Shown here: one piece after another, positions 1 through 11,095 of the stretch | Layout: every line of letters begins with the position of its first letter | How positions within the stretch are numbered: position 1 is the stretch's first letter | From: Trichobilharzia szidati | Taxonomy: Eukaryota; Platyhelminthes; Trematoda; Strigeidida; Schistosomatidae | DNA length: 64,000 bases | Direction: 5' to 3' | Assembly: GCA_944472155.2 (NCBI GenBank) | Contig: OX235273.1 | Coordinates: forward strand, 30,229,204-30,293,203 | Program-made: the position numbers and the translations under genes | The notes under the pieces: model-generated | Told to the model about the DNA's origin: nothing | Seen by the model: only the letters and a program-made list of their open reading frames with translations | Database searches by the model: none

Positions 1-156
1 GCCTTCAAAGTCATCTACAAGGCAAAGAGTAATTTACCCAAATCCCTACGTACCCGACTCATCTGTATTGCTGAAGCTTTGGCTATCGAAACAGAAAAGC
101 CAGATCTCTGTGTACAGAAAAAGTTCGTTCAACCCCTCCAACTTTCATGGTCTTAA
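1..156 (+). pseudogene. PLE 3' end (GIY-YIG C-terminal part), cut by window edge
   Basis: An open frame runs from base 1 to a TAA at 154-156. It encodes the last ~51 residues of a Penelope-like element polyprotein, including AEALAIETEKPDLCVQKK. The same AEALxI..xPDLCVQKK block ends the PLE copy at 7.0-8.3 kb and most other PLE fragments here. In the family this is the end of the GIY-YIG endonuclease domain that nicks target DNA for reverse transcription. The upstream part lies outside the window, so whether the full element is intact cannot be judged. The T-rich stretch after the stop (about 157-600) is probably its 3' UTR. Confidence 0.85.
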
Positions 157-645
157 TCCCTCTATGCTAAAGTATGGTAATCCCCAATCATACTTTAGCT
201 CTACCAATTTTTCATTTTTTCATTTTTGTCTATTCAATTTGTATACTCTTCCTTATTAAGTCAATTGTTACTATTACTACTCTCACTTTTAATTGTCCTC
301 GGTATTATTTCACTTGTTCCACTTGTCATTCTAAATCAATTCCTTTATGCATTATTAAATTCTATGCTATTAAATTTCACACAATATTACGTAACGTTTT
401 TATTTTATTCGATTTGTCTACTAATCTTATAATTGCACACCTTTTTCAAGTTCTATCCATCCTATGAATTATTCTATATATGACATTAATTTGCTTTGCC
501 ACTTGACATTTAACTACGATTATAATCACAAACATTTTAGTTTTAATTGCATTTCATATTATTATTATTTTTATGCATTCACACCTATGTTTCAATTCCC
601 TCACCGGATATAACTTCTTAAAAACCATATATATATACGATTGTA

Positions 646-685
646 CAGCTTGATGATAAATTCGTTGAAAAGAGTCTCTTCGCTG
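646..685 (+). ncRNA. hammerhead ribozyme-like motif (PLE terminal repeat type)
   Basis: Stem I CAGC/GCTG (646-649 with 682-685) encloses TTGATGA (core CUGANGA with C3 changed to T), a short stem II region, GAAA (667-670), and a stem III AAGAG/CTCTT before C681. The layout matches type-I minimal HHRs known from PLE terminal repeats. The C3 change suggests low or no activity. Confidence 0.5.
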
Positions 686-719
686 AATCATTTGTTTTGA
701 TTTTCTATATGTCACAAGT

Positions 720-1080
720 ATGTCTCAAATGCAACTTGCTCTACACATATGAAGCTGATGTAATTTGGTACAGTAGTTTTCACTTCCAGAAGATGTTTCA
801 AATCTTCATGTTCAAAAAACGTTACAATCATATCGTCAACATATCATTCAAATACGGTTAAATTAGCAGTCAAATCACATGCCACATTATCACAATATCT
901 CACAATTACATAAGCCACTGATGGTCTTAATGTACTCTGGCATAACAATGTCATCAACTTGTCCACAGTACTTCCATATGAAATTGAAATCAACATTGTT
1001 GATGTACAGTAATAGTAATGTCCTTGAAATATCTGTAGGGAAATGTAGGTGAAATATTAACAGAGCTAATCTCATCCCCC
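720..1080 (-). pseudogene. PLE reverse-transcriptase remnant
   Basis: On the minus strand a YVDD catalytic box (832-843) is followed by a decayed copy of the segment that follows YVDD in other PLEs here (EDLKHLLEV). Upstream, at about 950-1010, FIWKYCGQVDDIVM resembles the PLE block around YYRQxDGVAMGSPLG. Stops and frameshifts interrupt it, so it is a dead fragment. The HHR-like motif at 646-685 lies just beyond, on the other strand. Confidence 0.6.
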
Positions 1081-1089
1081 CACATCTTC

Positions 1090-4000
1090 TGTGCTAGCGT
1101 CCTTATAATTGAAATTGAGGGATAAAAGCGTGATCAGAGTACCCAAAATGGTATTCTCAAATGCCCTAAGTTTTTCAGATAAACCATATCTTTTCGTAAT
1201 GACAACCAAGTAATTAATTCATTCCAAGTGTCACTTTAATGCTAGCCATTCCGATATCTTGTGATTGTGGCATTATTGTTAATTCACTCATAGCCGAAGG
1301 GTTTTCAATCATCATATCATAACAGATAACTTGATGACTTGCTGACTGAAATGTAATTATTTGTAAACACGCATGCTCCTATCAGCTTTCTGTGTGTAGT
1401 AAACCGTGATATAGTGAATGAGCAAAATGTAATAAACTTCAGAAAGAAGGTGGCTGATGGCTTGAAAATAAGTGGATTTTAGTCTAAAATAATGTTCAGA
1501 CAGGTAGAATGTGTCTATGAATTGGTGTATAATTAGTATGCAATTGACATGGTAAAATGGACACTTAAAGTTACTGAACACATTTTGTGGCTTTGAAATG
1601 GATACAATTGAAGTTAATTTGTGGGGGAAACCACTGGTTGAGATTAAAAAGCACAAACCTAAATGATTATTACTTGTAGATATTTTATTTCGTTTCCCAA
1701 GAATCTAACTTGCAGGTTTTGTTAAACAAAGTTGCAGCATATTTATATATCGAAAAATTTTCCTGATTCAAAATGTTCACAGAGACATGGTGTTCACTGT
1801 CCAGCCCAAAACCAGATTCTTCCAATATTAATCACTAACTTCATTGTTGAGTAAATGTGGATATATTTCAACAACTGCTTAGGCATAGCGCATCATATGG
1901 CTCACCTCTAAGTGAATACGTTTCGATATCATACTCGTCAAAGACACTTTTCCACTCAAAAAAATTAAAATGGATTAAACCCGGTCAGAGTTCGCTTATT
2001 AATTCATAAATCTAGTCGTCAATTTGGAAATTTCATTGCATAGATGTTCAGCAAGAGATTTGAAAATTATGAAATAAGTCATCCTGGCATAGACCTCAAT
2101 ACAAACGATAACACAATAATCACGAAAGAAGGTGTTGGCCGCTTAATTTGTTCCGAAACTGAATTATCATAGACTTAGGGGCAATACTCAGGGAAGGTAA
2201 AAATTTTTGCACTGAATGAATAATATGCTGTAGTAAGCCACAACAACATAATACTAGAGATACGTGGTATTGATGATTTTTATTAGAAGCATTGAAAATC
2301 CCTATACGACATCCATATTACAGTTTCTTTCAACAGATGATATAATCTCATCTGGTGTGACAGTTTCTCAGGCCTACAAATACTAAGAAACGATTGCCTA
2401 GTTGGCCTTGAGTGTTACCAAACAGATATTAACCAGTTGGAGTGGAATGTTATAAAGGAATATTGCTGTGAATTCTACAGCGTCTAACTGACACTGCGAG
2501 AGCCCAAACAACGATCAGTTGAGTACATCGTGGCCTGGAAAGAATTCACATCGAAAACAGTTAGTAGTTTTATAAGTGATAAGAAGCTGTTTCGAAATGC
2601 TCGCCTTATTTGACACAGTCATAGTCATTTTCGAAAAGCATTGATAATTATTAAATTGTGTTCTTTCGAATGACACACCGAAGATGAAGCTTCGGATTAT
2701 TTCCCTGATTCGACATGCTCACGCTTCCTGTATAGACAATCAAGCAGGAAATATTCAAGTCATTCAAACTGTCGATTTTATCATCACATATAATATTTAC
2801 CAGTCAGTGTTTATTAGTCACATGAGTGACTGGAAGTGGTTGAATTATCGCTGACTGAGAGTAGAAGTATCAGAAGACCTACATATGTAACGACGTTCAC
2901 ATTCAGCAAGCCGTCGTACAAAACATTTGAAGGTTGTGCATCTAAGGTGCAGAGACAATCATTTGACCACTATTAATTAAAGAGTAGATAATTTCAATCA
3001 GTAATAGTTTACATCGCATTAGTTATGAATCCTTCTGCTACAGGTATCTAATCACAACAATTTGTGGATGAAAATTGAATTCAATTTCATTATGACAATT
3101 TACTCAATGAGTTTTTAAAATGATGTCGAAAAAGAGACTGATTTTCTGTTTCTGTATTGGATAAGTGTGGGGGATACCTTTTAGTACACAGAAACTATAA
3201 TTAATCGGCAATTTTGTCAAGTATTTTTTGTGGAGTAAGTGAAAAATTAATGACGGAGCTGCAGGTTCTCGTACTTGTTCTTGTCAAATGAATTACATCA
3301 ACAAAAGCATCGGCAATAATTGGATATATGAAAAGTCATTCAGGCTAATAATGCAACGGATTTTAACATGTTAATACAGCTTCTCATACGAAAAACAAGA
3401 TTTTTTGGTCGTTATTAAGAAATGGAGGAAAGTGGTGTTAACAATGGGAATCGACAATCAATGATGAGAACTGAAAGCATATCAATCAGCCAAATGACAG
3501 ACTCTGTTTAGCCTCTTCACCCTGCAGAAACATGCTGCAAACCTGTGCTCCGAATGCGTAGCATACACAAGAATTTGACCGATTATTAGGATAACATCAC
3601 TGAATATACTAATCACTACAAGATTTGATCATTTCGATTCCGCAAGTAGTGGAATTTGAGACAGGCATTCGGTCACATTCACTATAAACATGCATCCTAC
3701 TGAAATTCAAATGTGAACCCATATAGTACGCAAACGTGAATCAAAAAAGCCAATTAAAAATTGCATCATAAGTCTACGATATCCCACGGTACAAAAGTCT
3801 TACTATTCAACCTCAAATTCACTTGTTGATGACCAAGGAACGCCAAAAAATTGTTACACATTCACCCCGTGAATTGATGGAAGCAATAGCAAACAAACAG
3901 ACTGATTTCCCGTTGATATGCTTCACTGATGCGAAACATATGTCACAACATATTCATCAAATTTATTGCCTTGTTACTTCATATTTCATACCTTTCATAA

Positions 4001-4300
4001 AAATGAAATATTGTTAGGACTTGTGGCATAGTTACCACTGGAAGGAAGATATTTCAGAAGGCACTGAATCTCTAAAAATTATATCAACGTATTCTGTCAG
4101 CTTACTTCCCCATCAATCATAAAACTTTAGTGCCTCATGACATGAATATTAAAACTAAAACAAACATGTATGTGAAAATCTCTGGCATAGTATTTCTCCA
4201 GGATTTAAAGATAACATTTTGTAATTACAACCAGATTTAAGCTTATATTTTACAATTTCAAATAGATATTCAATTGAAAGTTAACTCGAAAAGCATCAAA
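1090..4300. other. no recognisable gene
   Basis: AT-rich sequence with scattered short ORFs, including a 99-codon minus ORF at 1357-1656 and a 64-codon plus ORF at 3823-4017. Neither matches a family I know. Further exons of the signal-peptide gene at 4.3-4.4 kb (minus strand) may lie below 4300, but none can be assigned with confidence. Confidence 0.4.
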
Positions 4301-4306
4301 ACTTAC

Positions 4307-4367
4307 TTGATATACTTGCGGTGTTGACCACGAAGGCGAATAAGCAGAGAATAAGCCACAGTAACAT
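4307..4367 (-). CDS. signal-peptide first coding exon of an unidentified secreted protein
   Basis: From ATG at 4367-4365 the minus strand encodes MLLWLILCLFAFVVNTASIS, a typical secretory signal peptide, and then meets a strong donor GTAAGT (4306-4301) in phase 1. Because an AG lies just 5' of the ATG, the exon may begin after an upstream short leader exon, or at a start site near 4405. A TATA-like box lies at 4433-4440. Short exons carrying only a signal peptide are usual in small secreted-protein genes of schistosomes, including micro-exon genes. The rest of the protein was not found, so its function is unknown. The exon and about 700 bp upstream are duplicated in inverted orientation at 6.3-6.5 and 11.1-11.6 kb, where the exon is broken. 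Confidence 0.5.
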
Positions 4368-4432
4368 TACTAGTACTGTAAAATCGAGGCAAAATAATGT
4401 GAGCATTATGTAGTTCTTTGACTATTTATACT

Positions 4433-4440
4433 AAGTCTGA
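4433..4440 (-). promoter_or_regulatory. candidate TATA box of the 4.3-kb secreted-protein gene
   Basis: TATAAATA on the minus strand lies about 65-75 nt upstream of the ATG at 4367, a plausible distance for a short 5' UTR. It is absent from the duplicated copy at 11.4 kb. Inference from sequence only. Confidence 0.35.
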
Positions 4441-5074
4441 AACGATCTATTGCGTGTTGATATATAAAAAATAATCAGTTTAAACGAATCATACAACTGA
4501 ATGTGGAAAAAATATTTACTGCATCTAGGTATGCCTTTATTCATAAAAAAATCAGTTATAAAGCGTAAAAGCACAAAATATGAAAAAAAATTTTATACAT
4601 TTGTACAGTTTCAGACATTTGAAGTTTCAACTTAAACAATGATATTGAAAAAGTATATGATATAGACAGAAGATTTCACTAATCTGTCATGATCACACAG
4701 AAAAAAACATTATCATTTTTATATCTCAAAAAAATCATCATTTATTATTAGTAACCTTTTCGAGAGATTTACGCATTTCTATCGAGAATGTTAAACATCG
4801 ATTTGAGAATAGAATTTAGACATTATGTACTTCTGTAAGAACTACTTTTATTCTTTATAAAATCGTTCAATGTATCACTCACTGTGTTGTATCAAGTAAG
4901 AATACTCTCGTAGAATGTAAAACCTCCTATTCAATTCGTTAGCGTTTTGTCGTGGATTTTCCATTGTAGAATTCATTCACAGTTAGAAATTGTTTTCGAG
5001 AGGAGCTGTTTACTGATCATATTATCATTCTGGTTTGTGACAGAATCTACTTTGAAGATGAATGCAACGTTCGG

Positions 5075-6320
5075 CATCCATAATGTAAGCTAAAACAAAG
5101 CTGTGAATATTCCCCTTTTGTCTGCTGCTTAAGCACATAGAATGATGTTAGGAAATCCATTGATGAACATGCCTAATTATACACTCAATTAATTGACTTC
5201 TCGAAAGCACTCAAACCGAGAGGGGAAGGTCTTATTTTCCAAACGTAAATTTGGAGTGGCCCTGGAGAGGTAGTGTAACTTCCCCCCCCACTTATTGCTA
5301 TTTTCACTGCATTCTCAAAGCATCCTGTTATTATTTCATAAATGTACACAGAGTGCCTTTAAAGATTTTCATTAGTAACAAAGAATAAACTAGAAATTTA
5401 GAATTGTGAAGTAGAATAAAGCCACAAAATTCAATGCAATATGCATATCTCAGATCAGTTGAGAAATATAGATCAGTGGATTCTTTGCTATATGACTGAA
5501 TTGTTCATTCTTTTATTGCATCCGGAAAGCACTAAAAGCTGGTTCAACTAATGCTTTGAAATATACATCGCTTTGTTATTCGTCGCATGAATCAACAGTT
5601 ACCGGTTCCAACCTCACGCCTTCACTCTTAAGAGTGAAGACCATAAAATTGGTTGAGCGCTTTTCTCTAAGTGGTTAAGAATTAAGAATTTTCTTCGTGA
5701 CTATCAGCTGCAAAGTCAAAGTAAATTCAGATAGAAAAGACAGTACAAGTGCGTATGTCAATCAAGGTAACCTTGACAGAATCAAGAGAGCAGCAATAAT
5801 AATTAAAAACGATAAGCCTTCCTAGTTTTCTACAATCCCGAAATCCATCACTTCATGGTTAAAACCGCAGGTATACTTACGACCAATATACAAGGAATAA
5901 ACCTGACAACTCGAATATTGTGAGAATTTTGGGCAAAATCAATGAACTGAAATTGTTTTCGAATGGAGAAATAATCGTCACGTTATCATAACCAGTAAAG
6001 AATAACCCCACCAGACAGTTGTCTTAATTGGATTTTGTATTACATTCCAATTCTCCGGATAAATATTTGAGTATTCGACGCAAACCAAACGTTGATGCCA
6101 TGGGTAATAAACTTCATTAAAGTGTTGAGAGCAAAGATTATCACGGCTAATTATCAAAGGAACACTGAAATGAGATCTATGTTAGCACTCAAGCCGATTA
6201 GTAATATATTGAAAGGAAACTCGCACATATGTCAGTGGCGACGAGTGTATATTATCAAGATGTGATGAGTTCTATGTCAGTTGGAAACGAGATCAAGCAG
6301 TGACAGTGGATCCCAATGTG
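5075..6320. other. spacer between the two inverted arms, no gene seen
   Basis: This stretch separates the divergent arms and contains no ORF above 60 codons. It could hold promoters for divergent transcription, but no specific element is recognisable. Confidence 0.35.
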
Positions 6321-6324
6321 TGTC

Positions 6325-6488
6325 CATCTTCAAAGTAGATTCTATCACAAACCAGAATGATAAAATGATCTGTAAACAGCTCACCCCGCTAACGATTTCT
6401 TACTGTGAATGAATTCTACAATGGAAAATCAACGACAAAACACTAACAAATTGAATAGAAGGTTTTACATTCAACGAGAGTATTTTTA
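6325..6488 (+). repeat. inverted duplication, arm B, proximal part
   Basis: Reverse-complement copy of 4903-5070. It ends at GAGTATTTTTA (6478-6488), the left copy of the target-site duplication of the PLE that follows. The arm resumes at 11096. Confidence 0.8.
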
Positions 6489-6500
6489 AAACAAGATTTT

Positions 6501-6535
6501 GAGTGATAACTTTTGATAACTTCTTCTTCAGGCTC
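6501..6535 (-). ncRNA. hammerhead-like motif in left PLE terminal repeat
   Basis: Minus strand: stem I GAGC (6535-6532) pairs imperfectly with ACTC (6504-6501). The core CTGAAGA is intact, but the GAAA box has become CAAAA. It is the partner of the motif at 11032-11070, which keeps GAAA but has a changed core. Confidence 0.45.
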
Positions 6536-9176
6536 TACAGTTATAAATCAATGAACAATAGATTACATATAGCCAATAAAGGCAAATGAAAATAATATCA
6601 GAAACTGTATTGGGGTGCATGTGTAAGTTGAGATGATAGTCCATTAGTTAACATAGTCAATCAAATGTGTATAGGGTGTATAGTCAGAAAAAATGTGATG
6701 AAGTGTGAATGAACAATTGGGTGATATAGTGTTGTTTTATAGTCAACAGAATACAAGTGTCATTGGGGTGAGAGAAATGCGATAACCACAAAATACATAC
6801 AAACACACATTAACAAAGGAGACACTGAATGTGAGGGCTGACCGATAATGTCTAATAGTAAAATAAAGAGGCTAATTTGTAAATTGTAATAAGATGTTAC
6901 AGAATTGGTAGGCTTAGTATAAAATCATCAAGGTTGACAAAAATTAAGGGTAACAATGAGGTGAAATAAACTGGGTGGAGAAATGGATAATAAAGACATG
7001 ATATCACAAAATGGTGATAATGATAATAATAGTACGAAAAATTATGATCCTGGTGACCTTATAGTGGGCCAGGGTAGAAAAAGAGAGTGAATAATTTTTT
7101 TCTGTACACATAAGTCTGGCCTCTCTTTATTAATCTCTAAAGCCTCAGCTATGGCTAGGAGGCGTAATCGTGTGACTTTGGGGAGATTGTTCGGTACTCG
7201 ATACACAACTGTAAATGACTCATCTACTTTGATGCTGTGTTCGCTATCCACTAGATCAGACAGAATTGCACTATTTAATGATTTGGTTGCTCTTTTCCCA
7301 AGCCAAACAGGAATATGTTCACGAGTGCGTAAAGATAAATTCCTTTGGGTACGATCTATATAACTAGCTCCACAGGAGCAGTTGAATTTATATACACACA
7401 TTGATTTCTCCATTTTGGGTAATCTATCTTTAATGCACAGTGTCAATATCAGTTTGGTTGAGAAACTGACATGCAGTTTTGTGGCATTAGAAGTTCTTTC
7501 AATTGATCTCGTTAATCTACGGTTTAATATATCGCTGGATATATCACCTTTGAATTGTACATTTAAGTAAAGCTTTTTCGTGCTTACTGTGTCTCGCTTA
7601 GTTTTATGTGTAGTTTCATAGATATACTTCTTTACAAAGTTGGTAGGATAGTCGTTTTGTAGCAAGGCGTTTGTAAGATTTCTTGTTTCATCTTCAATAC
7701 AATCGTCGGTACATATGTGTCTAATTCTATGACTAAGACAACGAATTAGGTTGCGCTTATATTGTATAGGTATGAAGCTATGGAAGTGGGTGTACTGCCC
7801 GTTCCACGTTGCTTTCCTATAGATGTTTCTCTTCAAGGTACCGTCTGTTCTTTTTGTAAGAAGAACATCCAGAAATGGATTACTGCCTTGGAGTTCCTCT
7901 TCACAAGTGAATTTAATAGCTGGGTGTACCTTATTGAAGACTTGGAGCAGGTGTTGTCTATCCAAATTATTGTTACAAATAATAAAGGTATCGTCAACAT
8001 ATCGACAATAATACTCGAGTTGGTTTAGTATCTCTTTTAAAGGACCATTTTCCAATTTAGATAGAAATATGTCAGCTAATAAGGAACCAAGGGGAGAACC
8101 CATAGCAACCCCATCTATTTGGCGGTAATACTCCTTGTTAAATACAAATTGAACGTTCATAGTGCATTTTAGTAGTAATTCTTTCAATTTTCTTGGTGTG
8201 ATCCCAATTTCTATTTTCTTTTCTACGAGTTGCTCGCATATGTAGTCGACAGTTTCTACAAGGGGGACGTTGGTAAATAGTGATGTTACGTCCAACTATA
8301 ACATAGTTTTGTCTGCTAGATTCGTATCTTTAATGTTTTCAACAAAGTTAAATACATCTTTCAAACTATATTTAACCAACTGGCAATGTAGCGGTTCTAA
8401 CAGATTTAGTAACCATTTGGCAGTTAAATGTAAGGGCGAGTTCGACATGTCTAGAATTGGTCGTAATGGAATTCCCCGCTTATGTATCTTGAGTAAGCCA
8501 TAAAGTCTAGGCTTATGAGTTCCTGTGGGCTTAATAGCGTCGAAGTTGGAACTATCAATTAGATATTCATTTATTAAAGACTTCAAAGTTTTAACGAATT
8601 GGCGTTCTGTTGCTTCATTCGAATCTTTACTGTTACCTTACTTTTGAAACTTGGAACGGTCTTCCAGTAGGGTGTTCATCTTATCAATGTAGTCGCATTT
8701 GTTTAAAATTACTGTACCTGATCCCTTTTCTGGTTTCGTGATAATAATGCTGTCATCAGACCTTGGTTTTTTGAGACATTCTCTATGCTTTTTACTTAAT
8801 ATACTTTTCTTGTCGATCTTGGCATTATTGTATTGGTAACAACAATCAACCAAGGTACTTTTAAATCTGTCTAACCAGTATTGGGAGGACAGTGTTAGGT
8901 CTACTGTCTGAATGAAGAGGTTTTCAAACTGTACTTCTGTCTGTAATTGGTCAATATTAACTCTTTTATCGCAAAATTTAGGGCTCAATGACAACACTTC
9001 CATAGCTGTCTTATCTAAAGCCACGCTGGAAAAGTTGAAAACTTACCTTTCAGGGTCCTTGGGAAAATGGGATTCTGATATTTCCGTATCTAATCCTTTT
9101 GTAAGCAGGATTCTTTTTTTAGTTTCTCTAGTTTTAGAAACATCGTGGACGTATTTTAAGAATAATTCCTTTAAAT

Positions 9177-9322
9177 TTTCAAGTGTTGGTTTGTAGGGAT
9201 TTGATTGGTTACAGGATTTCATCATGAGCTAATATCAGTTAGAGAACCATTGGAAAACCTGGGAGTACTGGACAGCTGTTTCGTCCTAGTTTGGGACTCT
9301 TCATCAGTACGCACCCACCGGG
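9177..9322 (-). mobile_element. 146-bp hammerhead-bearing SINE inserted in the PLE coding region
   Basis: The insert is flanked by perfect 12-bp duplications ATTCCTTTAAAT (9165-9176 and 9323-9334, plus strand). In the 39-kb PLE the residues on either side (AVDELPQ..LKDLF) are contiguous, proving that this segment is extra. Its sequence (HHR, then CTAACTGATATTAGCTCATG, then a tail with AATCCTGTAACCAATC) is shared with the SINE at 16.1 kb and partly with those at 22.9 and 24.2 kb. The tRNA-like head seen in those copies is missing, so it is 5'-truncated or begins at the ribozyme. Confidence 0.85.
9265..9310 (-). ncRNA. hammerhead ribozyme motif of Sm-alpha type
   Basis: Minus strand: stem I GTACTG (9310-9305) pairs perfectly with CAGTAC (9270-9265). 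Then come ATGAAGA in the core position, stem II GTCC/GGAC with loop CAAACTA, GAAA, palindromic stem III ACAGCTGT and C before the predicted cleavage site. The stems are intact. The C3 position reads A, or alternatively the core is CTGATGA with a three-base bulge. The loopless palindromic stem III suggests action as a dimer, as proposed for PLE HHRs. Confidence 0.7.
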
Positions 9323-10227
9323 ATTCCTTTAAATGTTTGGGAAGTTCATCAACAGCATATTGTCTCTGTGAAATATTTCTTTCTAATGCGCTAATATATC
9401 CTTGAAGAGATTCAATCTGATTAACAGCGAATCGCTTGAGAGATTTCGTATTAGGGCGCACTTTACATCGACGAAGTGATTTAGAAAATGATTTAGGATA
9501 ATGGTTATTCTCAATACAGTTTCGGATAAACCCCACATTAGTTTTCGCTTCAGCGAGCTTTGCACTATACTTCAGATACTCGTTGAGTGCCTTCAGTGCA
9601 ACAGGATGCTCACAAGATTTCAGTGAATGAAATATCCCCATATTGAAATCAAAACAAGATTTTGAGCGAACAATTGTTTTCGATAACTTGTTTTGACTAT
9701 AAAACAACACTATATCACCCAATTGTTCAATCACCCTTCATCACATTTTTCTGACTATACACCCTATACACCATTTTGTGATATCATGTCTTTATTATCC
9801 ATTTCTCCACCCAGTTTATTTCACCTCATTGTTACCCTTAATTTTTGTCAACTTTGATGATTTTATACTAAGCCTACCAATTCTGTCACATCTTATTACA
9901 ATTTACAAATAAGACCCTTTATTTTAGCATTAGACATTATCGGTCAGCCCTCACATTCAGTGTCCCCTTTGTTAATGTGTGTTTGTATGTATTTTGTGGT
10001 TATCGCATTTCTCTCACCCCAATGATGCTTGTATTCTGTTGACTATAAAACAACACTATATCACCCAACTGTTCATTCACACTTTATCACATTTTTTCTG
10101 ACTATACACCCTATACACATTTGATTGACTATGTTAACTAATGGACTATCATCTCAACTTACACATGCACCCCAATAGAGTTTCTGATATTATTTTCATT
10201 TGCCTTTATTGGCTATATGTAATCTAT

Positions 10228-11001
10228 ATGCAAATCTATATGCAAAAACCGACAAACTGGTCGAAGAAGCAGCAAAGACAGGACTCCAGGTGAACATAGA
10301 CAAGACGGAGGTCAGGAAAATAACCAACCAACAACAGCAGCAACATCCAGTGCCAATCACCATCAACGGGAGGGATTTGAAAGAGGTTACTTCTTTCACT
10401 TATCTGGGGAGCATTGTCTCAACCACAGAAGGAACGGACAAGGATGTCAAATCGAGAATCGGTAAGGCGAGAAACACATTCATCAACCTGAAACCAATCT
10501 GGAAATCTTCGTCACTCACCATCAACAACAAAATTCGGATTTTCAATACAAACGTCAAGTCAGTTTTGCTATACGGATCAGAAACTTGGCAGGTCACCAA
10601 GAATATTTTCAACAGGTTGCAGACCTTTATCAACAACTGTCTTCGTTCCATACAGAAGATTAGATGGCCGGAAAGCATCACAAACAAGAAGCTATGGGAA
10701 CAAACAAAACAGGAACCAATCACCCAACAAATATGCAGGAGGAAGTGGAGATGGATTGGACACTCGCTGAGGAGGCCGTTGAGTGACATCGTGCGTCAGG
10801 CCATAGCTCGAGTGGAACCCGAAAGGGAAGCGGCGAGTGGGACGTCCAAGGGTGACATGGAGGAGATCGTGTGAGGAGGAGATGAAACAGTATGGAATAA
10901 CATGGACGCAAGTGAAAAGTACAGCACAAGACAGAAGCAAGTGGAAACGTGCAGTTGAAGCTCTATGTTCCACTAGGAACACAAGGGAACAATAATAATA
11001 A
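10228..11001 (+). mobile_element. 5'-truncated RTE retrotransposon nested in the PLE terminal repeat
   Basis: TAATCTAT flanks it (10220-10227 and 11002-11009), an 8-bp target-site duplication, with about 12 bp of filler at the 5' junction. The other PLE arm (6.56 kb, minus strand) reads straight through this site. The sequence is the 3' quarter of the RTE seen intact at 53.7-57.0 kb, from AKTDKLVEEAAKTGLQ to a tail of AATAATAATA. It shows the 5' truncation and simple-repeat 3' end typical of RTE. Confidence 0.88.
10238..10980 (+). pseudogene. RTE reverse-transcriptase C-terminal part, truncated
   Basis: The frame encodes the post-catalytic RT region and C-terminal domain: KTGLQVNIDKTEV, SFTYLGSIVS, VLLYGSETW, then a Cys/Trp-rich end (CRRKWRWIGHSLRRP). 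The catalytic FADD box of the 56-kb copy lies upstream of the truncation, so this copy cannot encode an RT. A frameshift near 10860 separates the last ~35 codons, which end as STRNTREQ. It is close to the 56-kb copy, which suggests recent common origin. Confidence 0.85.
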
Positions 11002-11031
11002 TAATCTATTGTTCATTGATTTATAACTGTA

Positions 11032-11070
11032 GAGCCCGAAGAAGAAGTTATCGAAAACAATTGTTCGCTC
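11032..11070 (+). ncRNA. hammerhead-like motif in right PLE terminal repeat
   Basis: Stem I GAGC/GCTC (11032-11035, 11067-11070), core CCGAAGA (U4 changed to C), short stem II, GAAA, and a 10-nt palindromic stem III AACAATTGTT before C11066. It is better preserved on the 3' side than its inverted partner at 6501-6535. Confidence 0.5.
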
Positions 11071-11095
11071 AAAATCTTGTTCTGATTTCAATATA

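Larger units (their letters stand above)
4307..5070 (-). repeat. inverted duplication, arm A (intact target site)
   Basis: Arm A reads on the minus strand as a close copy of the plus-strand blocks 6325-6488 and 11096-11560. Shared landmarks include the block around TTCATTCACAG (arm A near 4970-4981), the AAATCTTCTGTCTATATCA stretch and the signal-peptide exon. Arm A has no insertion at the GAGTATT site (about 4900-4912), where arm B holds the 4.6-kb PLE. It is therefore a paralogous empty site. Confidence 0.8.
7042..9734 (-). pseudogene. PLE polyprotein (reverse transcriptase + GIY-YIG endonuclease), broken
   Basis: The reading direction is 9734 to 7042. An N-terminal region (about 9734-9335; the natural Met may be that of FDFNMGIFHSL) leads into the RT. 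RT blocks include QIDGVAMGSPLGSLLADIF and YVDD (7990-8001). A connector follows, then a GIY-YIG domain (about 300-410 of the last 417-codon ORF): VYKFNCSCGASYIDRTQR, catalytic-type Arg in LRTREH, and the terminal PDLCVQKK block. Breaks are a 146-bp SINE insertion at 9177-9322 and in-frame stops at about 9041 (TAA), 8638 (TAA) and 8296 (TAG). Each stop is a sense codon in the related copy at 39 kb. The second G of the YIG motif is D here. Removing the SINE plus one duplicated target (158 bp) restores the frame. PLEs transpose by target-primed reverse transcription. The family call is secure; the copy is inactive. Confidence 0.9.
6489..11095 (-). mobile_element. full-length Penelope-like element with inverted terminal repeats, nested insertions
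   Basis: The element lies on the minus strand between GAGTATTTTTA (6478-6488) and GAGTATTATTA (11096-11106), a target-site duplication of about 11 bp with one mismatch. Its ends are inverted repeats of about 530 bp: 6489-7014 against 9771-10227 plus 11002-11095. Such partial inverted terminal copies (pseudo-LTRs) are typical of PLEs. Inside are the decayed RT/GIY-YIG reading frame (7042-9734), a 146-bp SINE (9177-9322) and a 5'-truncated RTE (10228-11001). A 75-bp direct repeat (about 9698-9772 and 10040-10115) marks an extra partial terminal repeat next to the coding start. Each outer end carries an HHR-like motif. Confidence 0.85.

Noticed and set aside
1357..1656. 99-codon minus-strand ORF
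   Set aside because: No recognised motif, no splice or start context, and composition like the surrounding AT-rich DNA.
3997..4060. Similarity of 4010-4050 to 11605-11640 in direct orientation
   Set aside because: Short and imperfect, and opposite in orientation to the main inverted duplication; could be chance.
7151..8503. Plus-strand ORFs of 60-90 codons opposite the PLE
   Set aside because: Shadows of the minus-strand PLE frame.
9025..9045. Possible 21-nt intron (GTAAGT...CCAG) in the PLE frame
   Set aside because: The 39-kb copy encodes protein through this stretch, so the break is a nonsense mutation; 21 nt is also too short for an intron.
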